Of a stretch of DNA of 64,000 nt, positions 56,103-64,000 are shown piece by piece. Position 1 is the first letter of the stretch; each line of letters opens with the position of its first letter. The position numbers and the translations under genes were made by a program. The stretch lies in NCBI GenBank assembly GCA_020832235.1, contig JAFIEZ010000007.1, forward strand, positions 248,001 to 312,000, given 5' to 3'. The notes under the pieces were generated by a model. The model searched no databases. It was not told where the DNA came from and saw nothing but the letters and a program-made list of their open reading frames with translations. The DNA is from Bacteroidota bacterium (GTDB lineage: Bacteria > Bacteroidota > Rhodothermia > Balneolales > HLUCCA01).

Positions 56103-56103
56103 A

Positions 56104-58665
56104 ATGACAGAACAGCTACTTGGTATCATCAACAGTATTTTCGCTCAGTATACGGTGTTTATCATTGCCTATTTTGTAGCTTTGAACTCCATTTATTTGC
56201 TGTTAATAGTATTCTCTTTTTTACATATCCGAAAGCAGATTAAAGAAAAAGACGTCTACAAGATGCACGGATTGTTCGCCTCAAACCTATACAATCCTAT
56301 CAGTATTCTTGCTCCTGCATACAATGAAGAGGCGACGGTTGTTGAATCGGTTAATTCCTTGTTGCAATTACGCTATCCAAATTTTGAGGTAATTGTAATC
56401 AATGATGGCAGCAATGATCAGACATTGCAGGTACTCATCGATAAGTTTGACCTTGAACGAATAGAGCGCTACATCCCTCTTGTTCTTGATCATAAACCCA
56501 TCCGTGGTATATATCGATCTCGACGATTCAGTGAGCTGATTGTAGTGGATAAAGAAAACGGTCGGAAAGCTGATGCTTTAAATGCCGGTATTAATGTTTG
56601 TAGAAATGATTTGTTTTGTGCCATCGATGCCGACTGTGTACTCGAGCCGGATGTACTGCAAAATATGCTTCGCTGTTTTATTGAAGATGAAACAACTATT
56701 GCGGTAGGGGGAATTGTCAGGGTTGCTAATAACTGTGTTATAGAGGGTAATGAAATCAAAGAAATACGAATGCCAAAGTCGTTTCTGGCACGTATACAAG
56801 TGGTGGAATACCTCAGGGCATTCCTTTTTGGCAGGGTCGGGTGGGATTATATGGACTCGTTGCTAATCATTTCCGGAGCATTTGGAATCTTCGATCGAAA
56901 TGCAGTACTCAGGGTTGGCGGATACCTGCACGATACGGTTGGCGAAGATATGGAGCTTGTTGTGCGTATGCATCGCTATCACCGAGAAAATAAGATTCCT
57001 TATCGTGTTCGCTTCTTGCCTGAACCTGTCTGCTGGACAGAGGTACCCGAAGATGTGAATGTTTTATCACGACAACGGAATCGATGGCATCGAGGACTTG
57101 CCGATACGATATGGCGACATCGAAAAATGATTGGGAATCCGAAATATGGCAGATTGGGTACGTTTGCCATGCCGTTTTTCCTTTTTTTTGAATTACTATC
57201 ACCTGTAATCGAGCTTCTTGGGTATCTGGCAGTTATACTCATGGTTATACTTGGCGTATTTAACTCTACGTTTGCCATACTTATTTTTAGTGCTACTGTA
57301 CTATTAGGGGTGGTCTTATCTGTTGCGTCTGTACTTTGTGAAGAATATACCTTTCGCAGGTATACAAAGGTTAAGGATGTGCTCACAATGGTTGCTTTTG
57401 CATTTATTGAGAACTTCGGATATCGTCAGGTTCATGCTTTGTGGAGATTTAAGGGACTGGTTGATTTCCTCAGAGGGAACAAAGAGTGGGGTGTGATGAC
57501 ACGTAAAGGCTTTGGCGGTAGTACTGCAGAGGAGCAGGACAAAACTCAGCCGGCGCAGGTTGCACCAGTTGTGAGTGTGGTTGATGGAACGCCAGAGTAT
57601 AAGATTGGGCAGAAAATTGAAAATTTTGATCTATATAGTCGCAGAGCGGAACAAATTGTAGGAAAGTACGCAGGCAAGCAAACCGATGACGGCGAATATC
57701 TCGAAGATGATACGTTTCAGGATGCTTACAACCGCAGATCCTGGACCAAAACAGTACTTCCTGTTTCGGTATTGCTGGGTTCCTTATTACTAATGGGGAT
57801 TTGGATTAATGCCAACACGGGACAACGACTTACTTTAACTCAGACCGATTACCATCAGGTTGAGTTGTCTCCAACCCTTAGCGCTGATATATCTGGCGTA
57901 CGTTTACCACTATTCGCATATGGGGTTTTAGCTACAGGCTCTGACATTCACTTGGTTACGGAGCTTACAAGTCAAAGTGCACCCTCCTATCTAGCTGACA
58001 TCTCTGCAATTTCCGATCCTCGCGTGCAAGAAGGAGTAGGCCAATCACCCCCGGCAGCGAGTAGTATTGAAAGCTCATCCCATATTCTTTACGATGGACG
58101 GTCACTCGAGGAGGTGCTTTCTCGTATTTATCAGCGGCCTACTGTGGGACATTATTTCATATCGGAGCATTTGTTTACAAGTAACCAGCGCCTAGATCAC
58201 CTACGGAGCTACCGCACAAAGGCTGCCACCTTGGGATTCAGATTTTTTGCTCGACCTACGTTGCTTTCTGAATACAGCTATATTGCATGGAGCGTAGGCT
58301 TTGGTCCTTTTTCTACTGCTCGACAAGCCATACATTATGCCATGCTTCATGACTACGATATAGGGTCAATTCAAATCATCAACAGTGCTGTACAAGATTT
58401 GAGGGTATTCAGCTCACAGCCAGAAGAAGCCATATATACCATCCACCTGATTCATTCGGGTAGTGCCAGCAATCAGAAATTGTATATAAATCATCTCGAG
58501 GAGCTCGGTTTTAACAATTTTAAACGAGGTAGCTCACCGCATTTCGGAGTGTACATTGGTGCTTTTTCATCGCAACAGGAAGCAGAACTCATCATTGAAC
58601 ATACCCTTTCGGCTTACGGTATCACTGATGCTGTCGTTTTGCCCATCAAAAGGCAGCACGAATAG
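56104..58665 (+). CDS. Processive family-2 glycosyltransferase with C-terminal tandem SPOR-like domains
   Basis: 853 residues from the ATG at 56104. A helix (~15-42) precedes the GT-A domain (~63-330): ISILAPAYNEEATVVESVNS, Asp101 (INDGSND), DAD at 175-177, GED at 280-282 and QRNRW at 324-328, the D,D,D,QxxRW set of processive synthases such as PgaC/BcsA. Membrane helices follow at ~356-385 and ~388-412. A cytoplasmic linker contains no PilZ domain. A further helix (~551-570, LPVSVLLGSLLLMGIWI) leads to a periplasmic tail with two SPOR-like units, ~681-760 (core IAWSVGFGPFSTARQA) and ~777-848 (core HFGVYIGAFSSQQEA). SPOR domains bind glycan strands lacking stem peptides. Its 3' end overlaps the convergent YaiO-like gene by 20 bases. 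Confidence 0.85.
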   Translation: MTEQLLGIINSIFAQYTVFIIAYFVALNSIYLLLIVFSFLHIRKQIKEKDVYKMHGLFASNLYNPISILAPAYNEEATVVESVNSLLQLRYPNFEVIVINDGSNDQTLQVLIDKFDLERIERYIPLVLDHKPIRGIYRSRRFSELIVVDKENGRKADALNAGINVCRNDLFCAIDADCVLEPDVLQNMLRCFIEDETTIAVGGIVRVANNCVIEGNEIKEIRMPKSFLARIQVVEYLRAFLFGRVGWDYMDSLLIISGAFGIFDRNAVLRVGGYLHDTVGEDMELVVRMHRYHRENKIPYRVRFLPEPVCWTEVPEDVNVLSRQRNRWHRGLADTIWRHRKMIGNPKYGRLGTFAMPFFLFFELLSPVIELLGYLAVILMVILGVFNSTFAILIFSATVLLGVVLSVASVLCEEYTFRRYTKVKDVLTMVAFAFIENFGYRQVHALWRFKGLVDFLRGNKEWGVMTRKGFGGSTAEEQDKTQPAQVAPVVSVVDGTPEYKIGQKIENFDLYSRRAEQIVGKYAGKQTDDGEYLEDDTFQDAYNRRSWTKTVLPVSVLLGSLLLMGIWINANTGQRLTLTQTDYHQVELSPTLSADISGVRLPLFAYGVLATGSDIHLVTELTSQSAPSYLADISAISDPRVQEGVGQSPPAASSIESSSHILYDGRSLEEVLSRIYQRPTVGHYFISEHLFTSNQRLDHLRSYRTKAATLGFRFFARPTLLSEYSYIAWSVGFGPFSTARQAIHYAMLHDYDIGSIQIINSAVQDLRVFSSQPEEAIYTIHLIHSGSASNQKLYINHLEELGFNNFKRGSSPHFGVYIGAFSSQQEAELIIEHTLSAYGITDAVVLPIKRQHE

Positions 58666-60058
58666 TAAATTGTAGGCTTTGTCCCCAGAAATCGGCTACG
58701 TTGCTTTGTGTACTTACACCCACGAGGTTTGTATACCGATAAGCCAGTTCTGACGCAATATTTTCAAATGGCCTGTATCCGAATACCAGTGCTGTTTCAT
58801 ACTTAAGCGCGGGATCATCAGCCTGCGTGTTGTGTAGTTGAAATTGTTGCATCCCAATATCGCCTGAGAGCTGCAAAAAAATGAACTCCTGCCTGAATTC
58901 CCATCGTAGGGTTTGAGCTAGTGCAAACCAGAAGTGCCACTCGGGAGCAAAATATCCATTGTTTATTCCGCTTTTTTCAAAACTTCTGTAAGCTCCCGAT
59001 ATTCCTGGTGTGTAGGTAAGCTCAGCAAAGCGAAAGCCGTACTGGTAGCTGCCAGCAATAAAGATTCTTTTGTTATCATCAGATAGCCATCCGTGATTTG
59101 CTCTTAGTCCTATCTCATGGTCATTTATACTGAAGTTAGCATTCCCCTCCACATCTGTTTGGTAGATTGCATTTGATATTAGCGCAGGTGTATCGGTCAA
59201 CAGAATGCGAGAGGCACCAACCGAATAGTTAGTGTGCATGGTTCGAAATATCACGGCACCTGACGGGCTGAGTCTGACCGGGCTATCGGGCACATAGACA
59301 GTGGAAAGGGCTCCAATAGCCGACCAGTTTCTGTTAAATTGTTGTCGGGCACCTAATGAAAAAGAAACAGACTGTGCCTGTTGAGAAGTGAATGTGTTTC
59401 TGCTATTAACATAATCTGATCTGCCCGTTACTGCCGTTCCGGGCAACACACCAATGTGCACCGATTGCGTTAGAATATGTGTTCCAATATTTTCAGAATC
59501 CCACACGTAGGTATATCTGCTCAAGCTTTCTGTACTCATCCAATCGTTAACAGCCTGCTGTATGGTCAGAACATTGGGATCATCGGGTGCGTCTTCAGCC
59601 AGGCGGCGGGCTAGTTGATCTGCTCTGCGCAAGTTGCCATACCAGAATACCATTTGAACTTGCAGAGATCTAAGCTCAAGATTATCCGGATTTCGTTCCA
59701 GAACGGCTTCTGCCAACCTCAGAGCGTCAACAGTCCGGTCTTGCCATGCAATGACTCTAATAAGGGCTGCAGCTGCATCCCAATCGTTCGGGTTCTCATC
59801 ATAGAGTATGCTAAGAGCCGATTCGGCCTCCATATAATTGCCGGTCCAGCCTAGTAGTAAGGCGTGACGAAATCGGAATTCATAATTTTCGGGTTCTTCC
59901 TGAAGAAGCCGGTTATATGCCTGCAGGGCCTGATCATGTATACCTGTTCTAAAAAGAGAATCGGCGTAGGTGGAAGAAGGAACTCCAGTGTACTGGGCAT
60001 GTAGCACGGGTACGCTTAGACACAGTACCCAGATAATTAGAAGTAAAAAGCGTTTCAT
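58646..60058 (-). CDS. TPR plus outer-membrane beta-barrel protein (YaiO-like)
   Basis: 470 residues from the ATG at 60058 (MKRFLLLIIW). A signal peptide ends near LHA-Q22. About 150 residues of tetratricopeptide helices follow (SLFRTGIHDQALQAYNRLLQ, FRFRHALLLGWTGNYMEAES, then DALRLAEAVLERNPDNLEL), then ~280 residues of alternating beta strands with the terminal Phe (FTIRAAF) used for BAM insertion. This plan (periplasmic TPR, outer-membrane barrel) is that of YaiO and of the exopolysaccharide exporters PgaA and BcsC. E. coli yaiO is next to the family-2 transferase yaiP, so the pairing here repeats. It is the last gene of the HD-fecR-yaiO row, seven bases after fecR. Confidence 0.8.
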   Translation of the reverse strand: MKRFLLLIIWVLCLSVPVLHAQYTGVPSSTYADSLFRTGIHDQALQAYNRLLQEEPENYEFRFRHALLLGWTGNYMEAESALSILYDENPNDWDAAAALIRVIAWQDRTVDALRLAEAVLERNPDNLELRSLQVQMVFWYGNLRRADQLARRLAEDAPDDPNVLTIQQAVNDWMSTESLSRYTYVWDSENIGTHILTQSVHIGVLPGTAVTGRSDYVNSRNTFTSQQAQSVSFSLGARQQFNRNWSAIGALSTVYVPDSPVRLSPSGAVIFRTMHTNYSVGASRILLTDTPALISNAIYQTDVEGNANFSINDHEIGLRANHGWLSDDNKRIFIAGSYQYGFRFAELTYTPGISGAYRSFEKSGINNGYFAPEWHFWFALAQTLRWEFRQEFIFLQLSGDIGMQQFQLHNTQADDPALKYETALVFGYRPFENIASELAYRYTNLVGVSTQSNVADFWGQSLQFTIRAAF

Positions 60059-60065
60059 AAGTAAG

Positions 60066-61295
60066 CTATTGTGAAATGTCGATCTCTTCAACAAACAAGG
60101 CATTTGCCTGATTTATATTTGCTGTTACAGACTCAAAGACTATGTCTAATGGATTGATTACGACCCTGTATTGCGAGCTCTCGGTTACCGATATTTCCCA
60201 ATATCCATCTTCTGCCGGTATCGCACCTCTCAGACCGGTTGCAGACTGTAGGTACCAAACATCCCCCCGGCTGAAAACGCCAACATGCAGAGGAGTATCC
60301 GTATTTGGTACACACCCGTAAATATAAGTCTGTCCGCGAATCTGTGTATAAGAAGCATAATAGTTCGTAATGCTGCAATCAAGGGTGTCTTTAACCCGGC
60401 CGGAAACGGTAAAGCGAAAACCGTCTGACCAGCGTGAAACGCCGAAGCTGTGGTGTACACTGCCGATACTTATGGTGTATGTTCCCTCAGGTAACCCGCT
60501 CACCGTGTAAGCCGGTTCTTCGCTCATATGCTGGAAATAGGGAAGAAGGTTGTCACTTTTCTCTATTCGAACCATGTATTGTAGCGTGGGTTCCGTGGAC
60601 CTCCAGGTAATGGTGTATCCGCGAACCAGGTCACCGGGAAAATAAGTAGGTCCATCATCCTCGGGTGAAACAATCTGAACCGCTGCAGGCATTTCGGTCA
60701 ATTGGCGCTGTGAGGAGAACCTGCTAACTACCAGCTTACTTCCGCTTCGTATGGTCGTTGAACCCTCCTCCTCAGTCCATCTGATGGGACCATTCGGTAC
60801 AAGAATGTGCACATTTTCAGAAGTTACCTTTGTGTATATCTCGTTAAATGGGTACACCAACCAGCTGGAAGCATCCGGGCTGGTTGTAAGATTACCCACG
60901 GGGGTTTGAAAGGCTCCGGCAACACGAACATCAGAGATATGACGTTTAATATTCATCCAGCCAGCAGCAAGTTCAAATATGGGTAACCTGTAACCTTCAA
61001 CTCGATGGTAACCGGCTGAAAATGCTCCTCCGAAATGAATAAAACTGCGTTCACTGAGTTTCAAAATAAGCTGACTGTCATCACGGCCTGTGAATGAAGT
61101 ACCTACCTGAACGGTGTCGCCTCGGGAGAGCTGTAAACCTTGCCGGGTGTAAACATCTCCCTCAACCTGGTACACTATTACCGGAAGGGCATTGAGTTCT
61201 CGCAGCGTATTAACGGGACTAAGTACAATCCAAACGATAATGGCAATAGCGAGAATCGACAGAATCCATACCCAAATGTACTCGAAATAATTCAT
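60066..61295 (-). CDS. Membrane-anchored FecR-domain protein
   Basis: 409 residues. An N-terminal helix (~8-30, VWILSILAIAIIVWIVLSPV) is followed by a FecR-like beta domain (~42-190; GDVYTRQGLQLSRGDTVQVG, then SQLILKLSERSFIHFGGAFS and FELAAGWMNIKRHISDVRVA), then a fibronectin-III-like stretch (~205-300; YTITWRSTEPTLQYMVRIEK, LPEGTYTISIGSVHHSFGVS). The C-terminal ~110 residues are beta-rich and unassigned. The short N-terminus lacks the anti-sigma segment of true FecR regulators and no sigma factor is adjacent, so a structural periplasmic role is likelier. It starts directly after the HD gene stop. Confidence 0.75.
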   Translation of the reverse strand: MNYFEYIWVWILSILAIAIIVWIVLSPVNTLRELNALPVIVYQVEGDVYTRQGLQLSRGDTVQVGTSFTGRDDSQLILKLSERSFIHFGGAFSAGYHRVEGYRLPIFELAAGWMNIKRHISDVRVAGAFQTPVGNLTTSPDASSWLVYPFNEIYTKVTSENVHILVPNGPIRWTEEEGSTTIRSGSKLVVSRFSSQRQLTEMPAAVQIVSPEDDGPTYFPGDLVRGYTITWRSTEPTLQYMVRIEKSDNLLPYFQHMSEEPAYTVSGLPEGTYTISIGSVHHSFGVSRWSDGFRFTVSGRVKDTLDCSITNYYASYTQIRGQTYIYGCVPNTDTPLHVGVFSRGDVWYLQSATGLRGAIPAEDGYWEISVTESSQYRVVINPLDIVFESVTANINQANALFVEEIDISQ

Positions 61296-62549
61296 TTACA
61301 GAACAAGGTCCTTTAGGTGAACAATGTAAGGTTTTACTACCGCTTTGGTCAGGGCGCTGATATTGCCTGTTTCGCTTGCTCTTGAGAACTCTATTGCGGT
61401 GTTGTGGTCCTGAAGTATCCAAATCCCTTCACTTTCGTATCGATAGGCCTCATTCACCAGTTCGTCAAAAAACAGGTAATAGGATGCTGACTTTTCGTCA
61501 TGGGGCAGACGGGCATCTTTGAGTGCCTTCCGTGTTTTTTCAATTAAAATATTCTGCTCGTTTGCCGAGATGCGTTTTTTTACGAAGGTGGTGCGGAAGA
61601 AGCGTCTGTTAAGGAATCTGTTCGACAAGTCTGCGAGTATCGGATCTTTTGCATCTTGCCAGCATTTTATACTCAAGAGTACATCGTTATCATCGATGCG
61701 CAGGTAGTTTTCTGTAATGCGCGACGTGAGTCCTTTTTTGGCTGATGGGTAGGTTTTCAAAAAGAATCCCAGCGCAGGGGAGGGCATGGGAACAGTGCCT
61801 CCCTCGGTGTGAATGTCGCGAACGCGTCGGAAGATTGATGCCAGTAGCTTGTCACCACTCAGCACTGTTTTGTGCTGATAAACTTGCATGTACATGAGTC
61901 TGCGTGCCGTGATGTAGTTTTCTACGGCATAAATACCCTTCCCCTCAATGACGACATTACCCTGAAATACCCGCATGGTTTTTATGATGCGATCAATGCC
62001 GATAGAGCCCTCATTTACCCCGGTGTAAACACTGTCGCGCCTGAGGTAATCTAAACGGTCCATATCTAGCTGGGAGGATATAAGCTGATGTAAAAACGTT
62101 TTTGGATGCTGACCCGTAAAAATGTCGATGGCTGTAGAAAGGCCGCCGTCAAACTCTTCATTTAGTTTGCGCATTAACGCGAGGGTCATCATTTCGTGAT
62201 GAAAATCGCGTATGATGGTCTGTTCCAATGTGTGTGAAAACGGACCGTGGCCAATGTCATGCAGCAGGATACCTATGAGCACGGCCTCGTGTTCGGCCCT
62301 GGTTATGGTGGTATCTTTTTCTCGAAGACTATTAATGGCTCGCTGCATAAGCCCGAGCGCTCCGATAGCGTGAGAAAAACGGGAGTGTTCGGAGCCGGGG
62401 AACACCAGATAACCCAGACCAAGCTGCCTGATTCTGCGGAGGCGCTGCACGTAAGGGTGGTCCACCAGTTTGAGCACAATACCTTTAGGTACGCTTATAA
62501 ATCCGTGAATTGGATCGGTAAAAATTTTGTAATGCGTGCGTTTATCCAT
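61296..62549 (-). CDS. HD-domain phosphohydrolase (dNTPase/SAMHD1-like family)
   Basis: 417 residues. It starts with IFTDPIHGFISVPKGIVLKL and YVQRLRRIRQLGLGYLVFPG, then HSRFSHAIGALGLM (His55/His60), GILLHDIGHGPFSHTLE with His97-Asp98, and the downstream Asp in LISSQLDMDRLDYLRRDS. This order is that of the COG1078 HD family, related to SAMHD1 and dGTPases. Substrates may be dNTPs or other nucleotides. The start is at 62549 on an ATG. FecR begins at the very next base after its stop, so expression is coupled, but a shared function is not proven; the family is also found as a stand-alone house-keeping gene. Confidence 0.88.
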   Translation of the reverse strand: MDKRTHYKIFTDPIHGFISVPKGIVLKLVDHPYVQRLRRIRQLGLGYLVFPGSEHSRFSHAIGALGLMQRAINSLREKDTTITRAEHEAVLIGILLHDIGHGPFSHTLEQTIIRDFHHEMMTLALMRKLNEEFDGGLSTAIDIFTGQHPKTFLHQLISSQLDMDRLDYLRRDSVYTGVNEGSIGIDRIIKTMRVFQGNVVIEGKGIYAVENYITARRLMYMQVYQHKTVLSGDKLLASIFRRVRDIHTEGGTVPMPSPALGFFLKTYPSAKKGLTSRITENYLRIDDNDVLLSIKCWQDAKDPILADLSNRFLNRRFFRTTFVKKRISANEQNILIEKTRKALKDARLPHDEKSASYYLFFDELVNEAYRYESEGIWILQDHNTAIEFSRASETGNISALTKAVVKPYIVHLKDLVL

Positions 62550-62659
62550 GTATTAAAACCTTATTCAGCAATATACAGTTTTATTTGGCTATTATGGGGT
62601 AAGCTTAGTACTATTTAATCGTTAGAAATCATGCAAAATCAATTGAAATCAACGTATTT

Positions 62660-63736
62660 ATGACACTTAGCAAAGACGAATTTTCATTTCTTGAATCCCT
62701 GCTCATCACGCCTAGTCCTACCGGTTATGAGCAGGCCGGCCAGACGGTTTGGGTAGATTACCTCAAACCCATAGCCGATGAAGTACTTACAGACGCGTAC
62801 GGATCGGCTGCTGCGCGCCTGCAGGTAAACCCAGATGCTATTACGGTTATGATTGAGGCGCATTGCGATGAAATTGGTATGGTTGTACAGCACATAGACG
62901 ACCAAGGTTTTTTGTGGATTCAGCGCATCGGGGGCAGCGATCCAACAATCGCGCGTGCCCGCAAGGTATTTATTCATGGCGAGAAAGGAGTAGTAACGGG
63001 TACGATTGGTCATACGGCTATTCATCTGCAGGATCGTGACAATAACAAGCCTTTTGCCTGGAAAGATTTGTTTATTGACATCGGAGCAGCAAACAGGGAA
63101 GAAGCTGAAGCTATGGTACGCGTGGGAGACCCGATTACGTATTCCGATGATTTTGATTTCCTCACCGAAGATATGATCTGCGGTCGTGCTCTAGATAACA
63201 GAATTGGAGGATTTGTGATTGCACAAGCCTTTAAACGGCTTGCCGAACGCAAAGACGAGCTGAGGGTCAATGTGTTGGCACTTAACGCAGTACAGGAAGA
63301 AATAGGCGGTTTCGGCGCCCGTATGATGAGTTACAGGCTTATGCCGGATGTTGCCCTTGTTACCGATGTCACTCATGCTACAGATACGCCGGGAATTAAT
63401 CAAAAGGAGCACGGGCGTATACTTCTGGGAGGCGGCCCCTCCGTTACGCACGGGTCTTCATCACATCCGAAGGTGGTAAAGCATCTCACTGATGTTGCCA
63501 CAAAGCACGAAATTGCCATTCAGCACGAGGCCAGTAGCGTTCGAACCGGTACCGACACCGACAGTATTTACTTCACCCGACAGGGGATTCCAAGTGCGTT
63601 AACGAGCCTGCCCCTGCGCTATATGCATTCACCGGTAGAAACGGCTTCCCTTAAAGATGTATCAAAACTCATTGATCTGATGGAGGCTTTTGTTTTATCC
63701 CTTCAGGCAGATCAGCGATTCAATGCCTTACCATAA
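62660..63736 (+). CDS. M42 family metallopeptidase (glutamyl aminopeptidase-like)
   Basis: 358 residues. The di-metal site is spread over the usual motifs: MIEAHCDEIGMVVQHID (His68, Asp70), GRALDNRIGG, LNAVQEEIGGFGARM (the Glu pair), VTDVTHATDTPG and GPSVTHGSSSHPKV. The M42 dodecameric aminopeptidases trim peptides in the cytoplasm; some were first annotated as endoglucanases. It is divergent from the HD gene (110-base gap, no promoter consensus seen) and ends 45 bases before a terminator. Confidence 0.93.
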   Translation: MTLSKDEFSFLESLLITPSPTGYEQAGQTVWVDYLKPIADEVLTDAYGSAAARLQVNPDAITVMIEAHCDEIGMVVQHIDDQGFLWIQRIGGSDPTIARARKVFIHGEKGVVTGTIGHTAIHLQDRDNNKPFAWKDLFIDIGAANREEAEAMVRVGDPITYSDDFDFLTEDMICGRALDNRIGGFVIAQAFKRLAERKDELRVNVLALNAVQEEIGGFGARMMSYRLMPDVALVTDVTHATDTPGINQKEHGRILLGGGPSVTHGSSSHPKVVKHLTDVATKHEIAIQHEASSVRTGTDTDSIYFTRQGIPSALTSLPLRYMHSPVETASLKDVSKLIDLMEAFVLSLQADQRFNALP

Positions 63737-63777
63737 AACATTTAGGTTGAAAAAATCACCATCTCAGATAGCTTAAA

Positions 63778-63808
63778 TAAAAAAAGCCACAGCATAGTGG
63801 CTTTTTTT
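63778..63808. terminator. Bidirectional terminator between the M42 gene and the histone-like gene
   Basis: AAAAAGCCAC (63781-63790) pairs perfectly with GTGGCTTTTT (63797-63806) around a six-base loop, with A and T tracts on both sides. It serves both converging genes. Confidence 0.92.
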
Positions 63809-63829
63809 AATCTGTAGAAAATGTAACGA

Positions 63830-64000
63830 TTAGTCGTTTTTCTTCTCTTGGATTTCGACCCGAATTTCTTGAGCAATTTTCTTAAGATCTTGAAGGGTTT
63901 TGCGAGCACGGGTACCAGCTGTCTTGTTGCCCTTGTTATAGAACTTATCCATATCGCCTTCTAGAGAATCAACTAGACTTTTAACTTCTGCAAATCGACT
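63830..64000 (-). CDS. Histone H1-like nucleoid protein (partial, start cut by window edge)
   Basis: 56 codons plus stop are visible on minus, running in from the right edge. The chain begins SRFAEVKSLVDSLEGDMDKF, continues with YNKGNKTAGTRARKTLQDLK and ends KIAQEIRVEIQEKKND. This matches the short basic Hc1/histone H1-like proteins of Bacteroidota relatives, where the full protein is about 57-60 residues starting MSRF, so probably only the initiator Met is missing. It binds DNA and compacts the nucleoid. Confidence 0.82.
   Translation of the reverse strand, partial: SRFAEVKSLVDSLEGDMDKFYNKGNKTAGTRARKTLQDLKKIAQEIRVEIQEKKND

Overview
This 64 kb window is a gene-dense bacterial chromosome segment with moderate GC by eye. 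No gap between genes exceeds 300 bases; the longest are about 280 bases (31165-31445) and 259 bases (1700-1958). I saw no rRNA, tRNA, CRISPR array, insertion sequence or phage gene. The gene content points to the Bacteroidota/Rhodothermota/Balneolota group, with a Balneolota-like organism as best guess. The clues are parA-parB-DUF5683, an isolated atpD-atpC pair with a long AtpD, LpxH plus a bifunctional PBP (Gram-negative envelope), Bacteroidota-type promoters (TTTG/TTG, about 20 bases, TAnnTTTG), few Shine-Dalgarno sites, and a histone H1-like protein. This assignment is inference.

Layout. 1-2.8 kb (minus): Lrp/AsnC regulator (cut by the left edge), citrate synthase, MazG. 2.9-13.9 kb (plus): MFS exporter coupled to uvrC, an ECF sigma/anti-sigma pair, parA-parB-DUF5683-LOG, a TPR lipo/periplasmic-type protein, transketolase. 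13.9-15 kb: a SpoIIE-type phosphatase on minus. 15.2-18 kb: DNA polymerase I. 18.1-31.2 kb (minus): two outer-membrane-type proteins, rsgA, lon, uvrD/pcrA, valS, rsmB. 31.4-33.4 kb: atpD-atpC. 33.5-37.6 kb (minus): PBP1A-type enzyme, LpxH-like hydrolase, polyprenyl diphosphate synthase. 37.8-40.7 kb: pfkA, pgi, deoxynucleoside kinase. 40.8-47.5 kb: the lipid block yceD-rpmF-plsX-fabH-fabD-fabG-acpP-fabF-rnc. 47.6-50 kb: ilvE-thyA-folA. 50.1-62.5 kb: the accessory-looking part. 62.7-64 kb: an M42 peptidase and the end of a histone H1-like gene.

The most unusual region is 50.1-62.5 kb. On plus it holds a multi-PAS hybrid kinase, a receiver-kinase, a lone CheY-like receiver, a membrane-anchored HEAT-repeat protein and a processive family-2 glycosyltransferase whose periplasmic C-terminus carries two SPOR-like (peptidoglycan-binding) domains. 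Converging on it from minus are a TPR plus beta-barrel outer-membrane protein of YaiO type, a membrane-anchored FecR-domain protein and an HD phosphohydrolase. Together they look like a phosphorelay-controlled polysaccharide synthesis and export machine tied to peptidoglycan. This is my candidate for the undescribed system.

Other structures the gene calls do not explain: two successive hairpins, the second a textbook intrinsic terminator, inside the first 125 bases of rnc; a transketolase terminator placed inside the 3' end of the convergent phosphatase gene; and a palindrome at the predicted transcription start of acpP.
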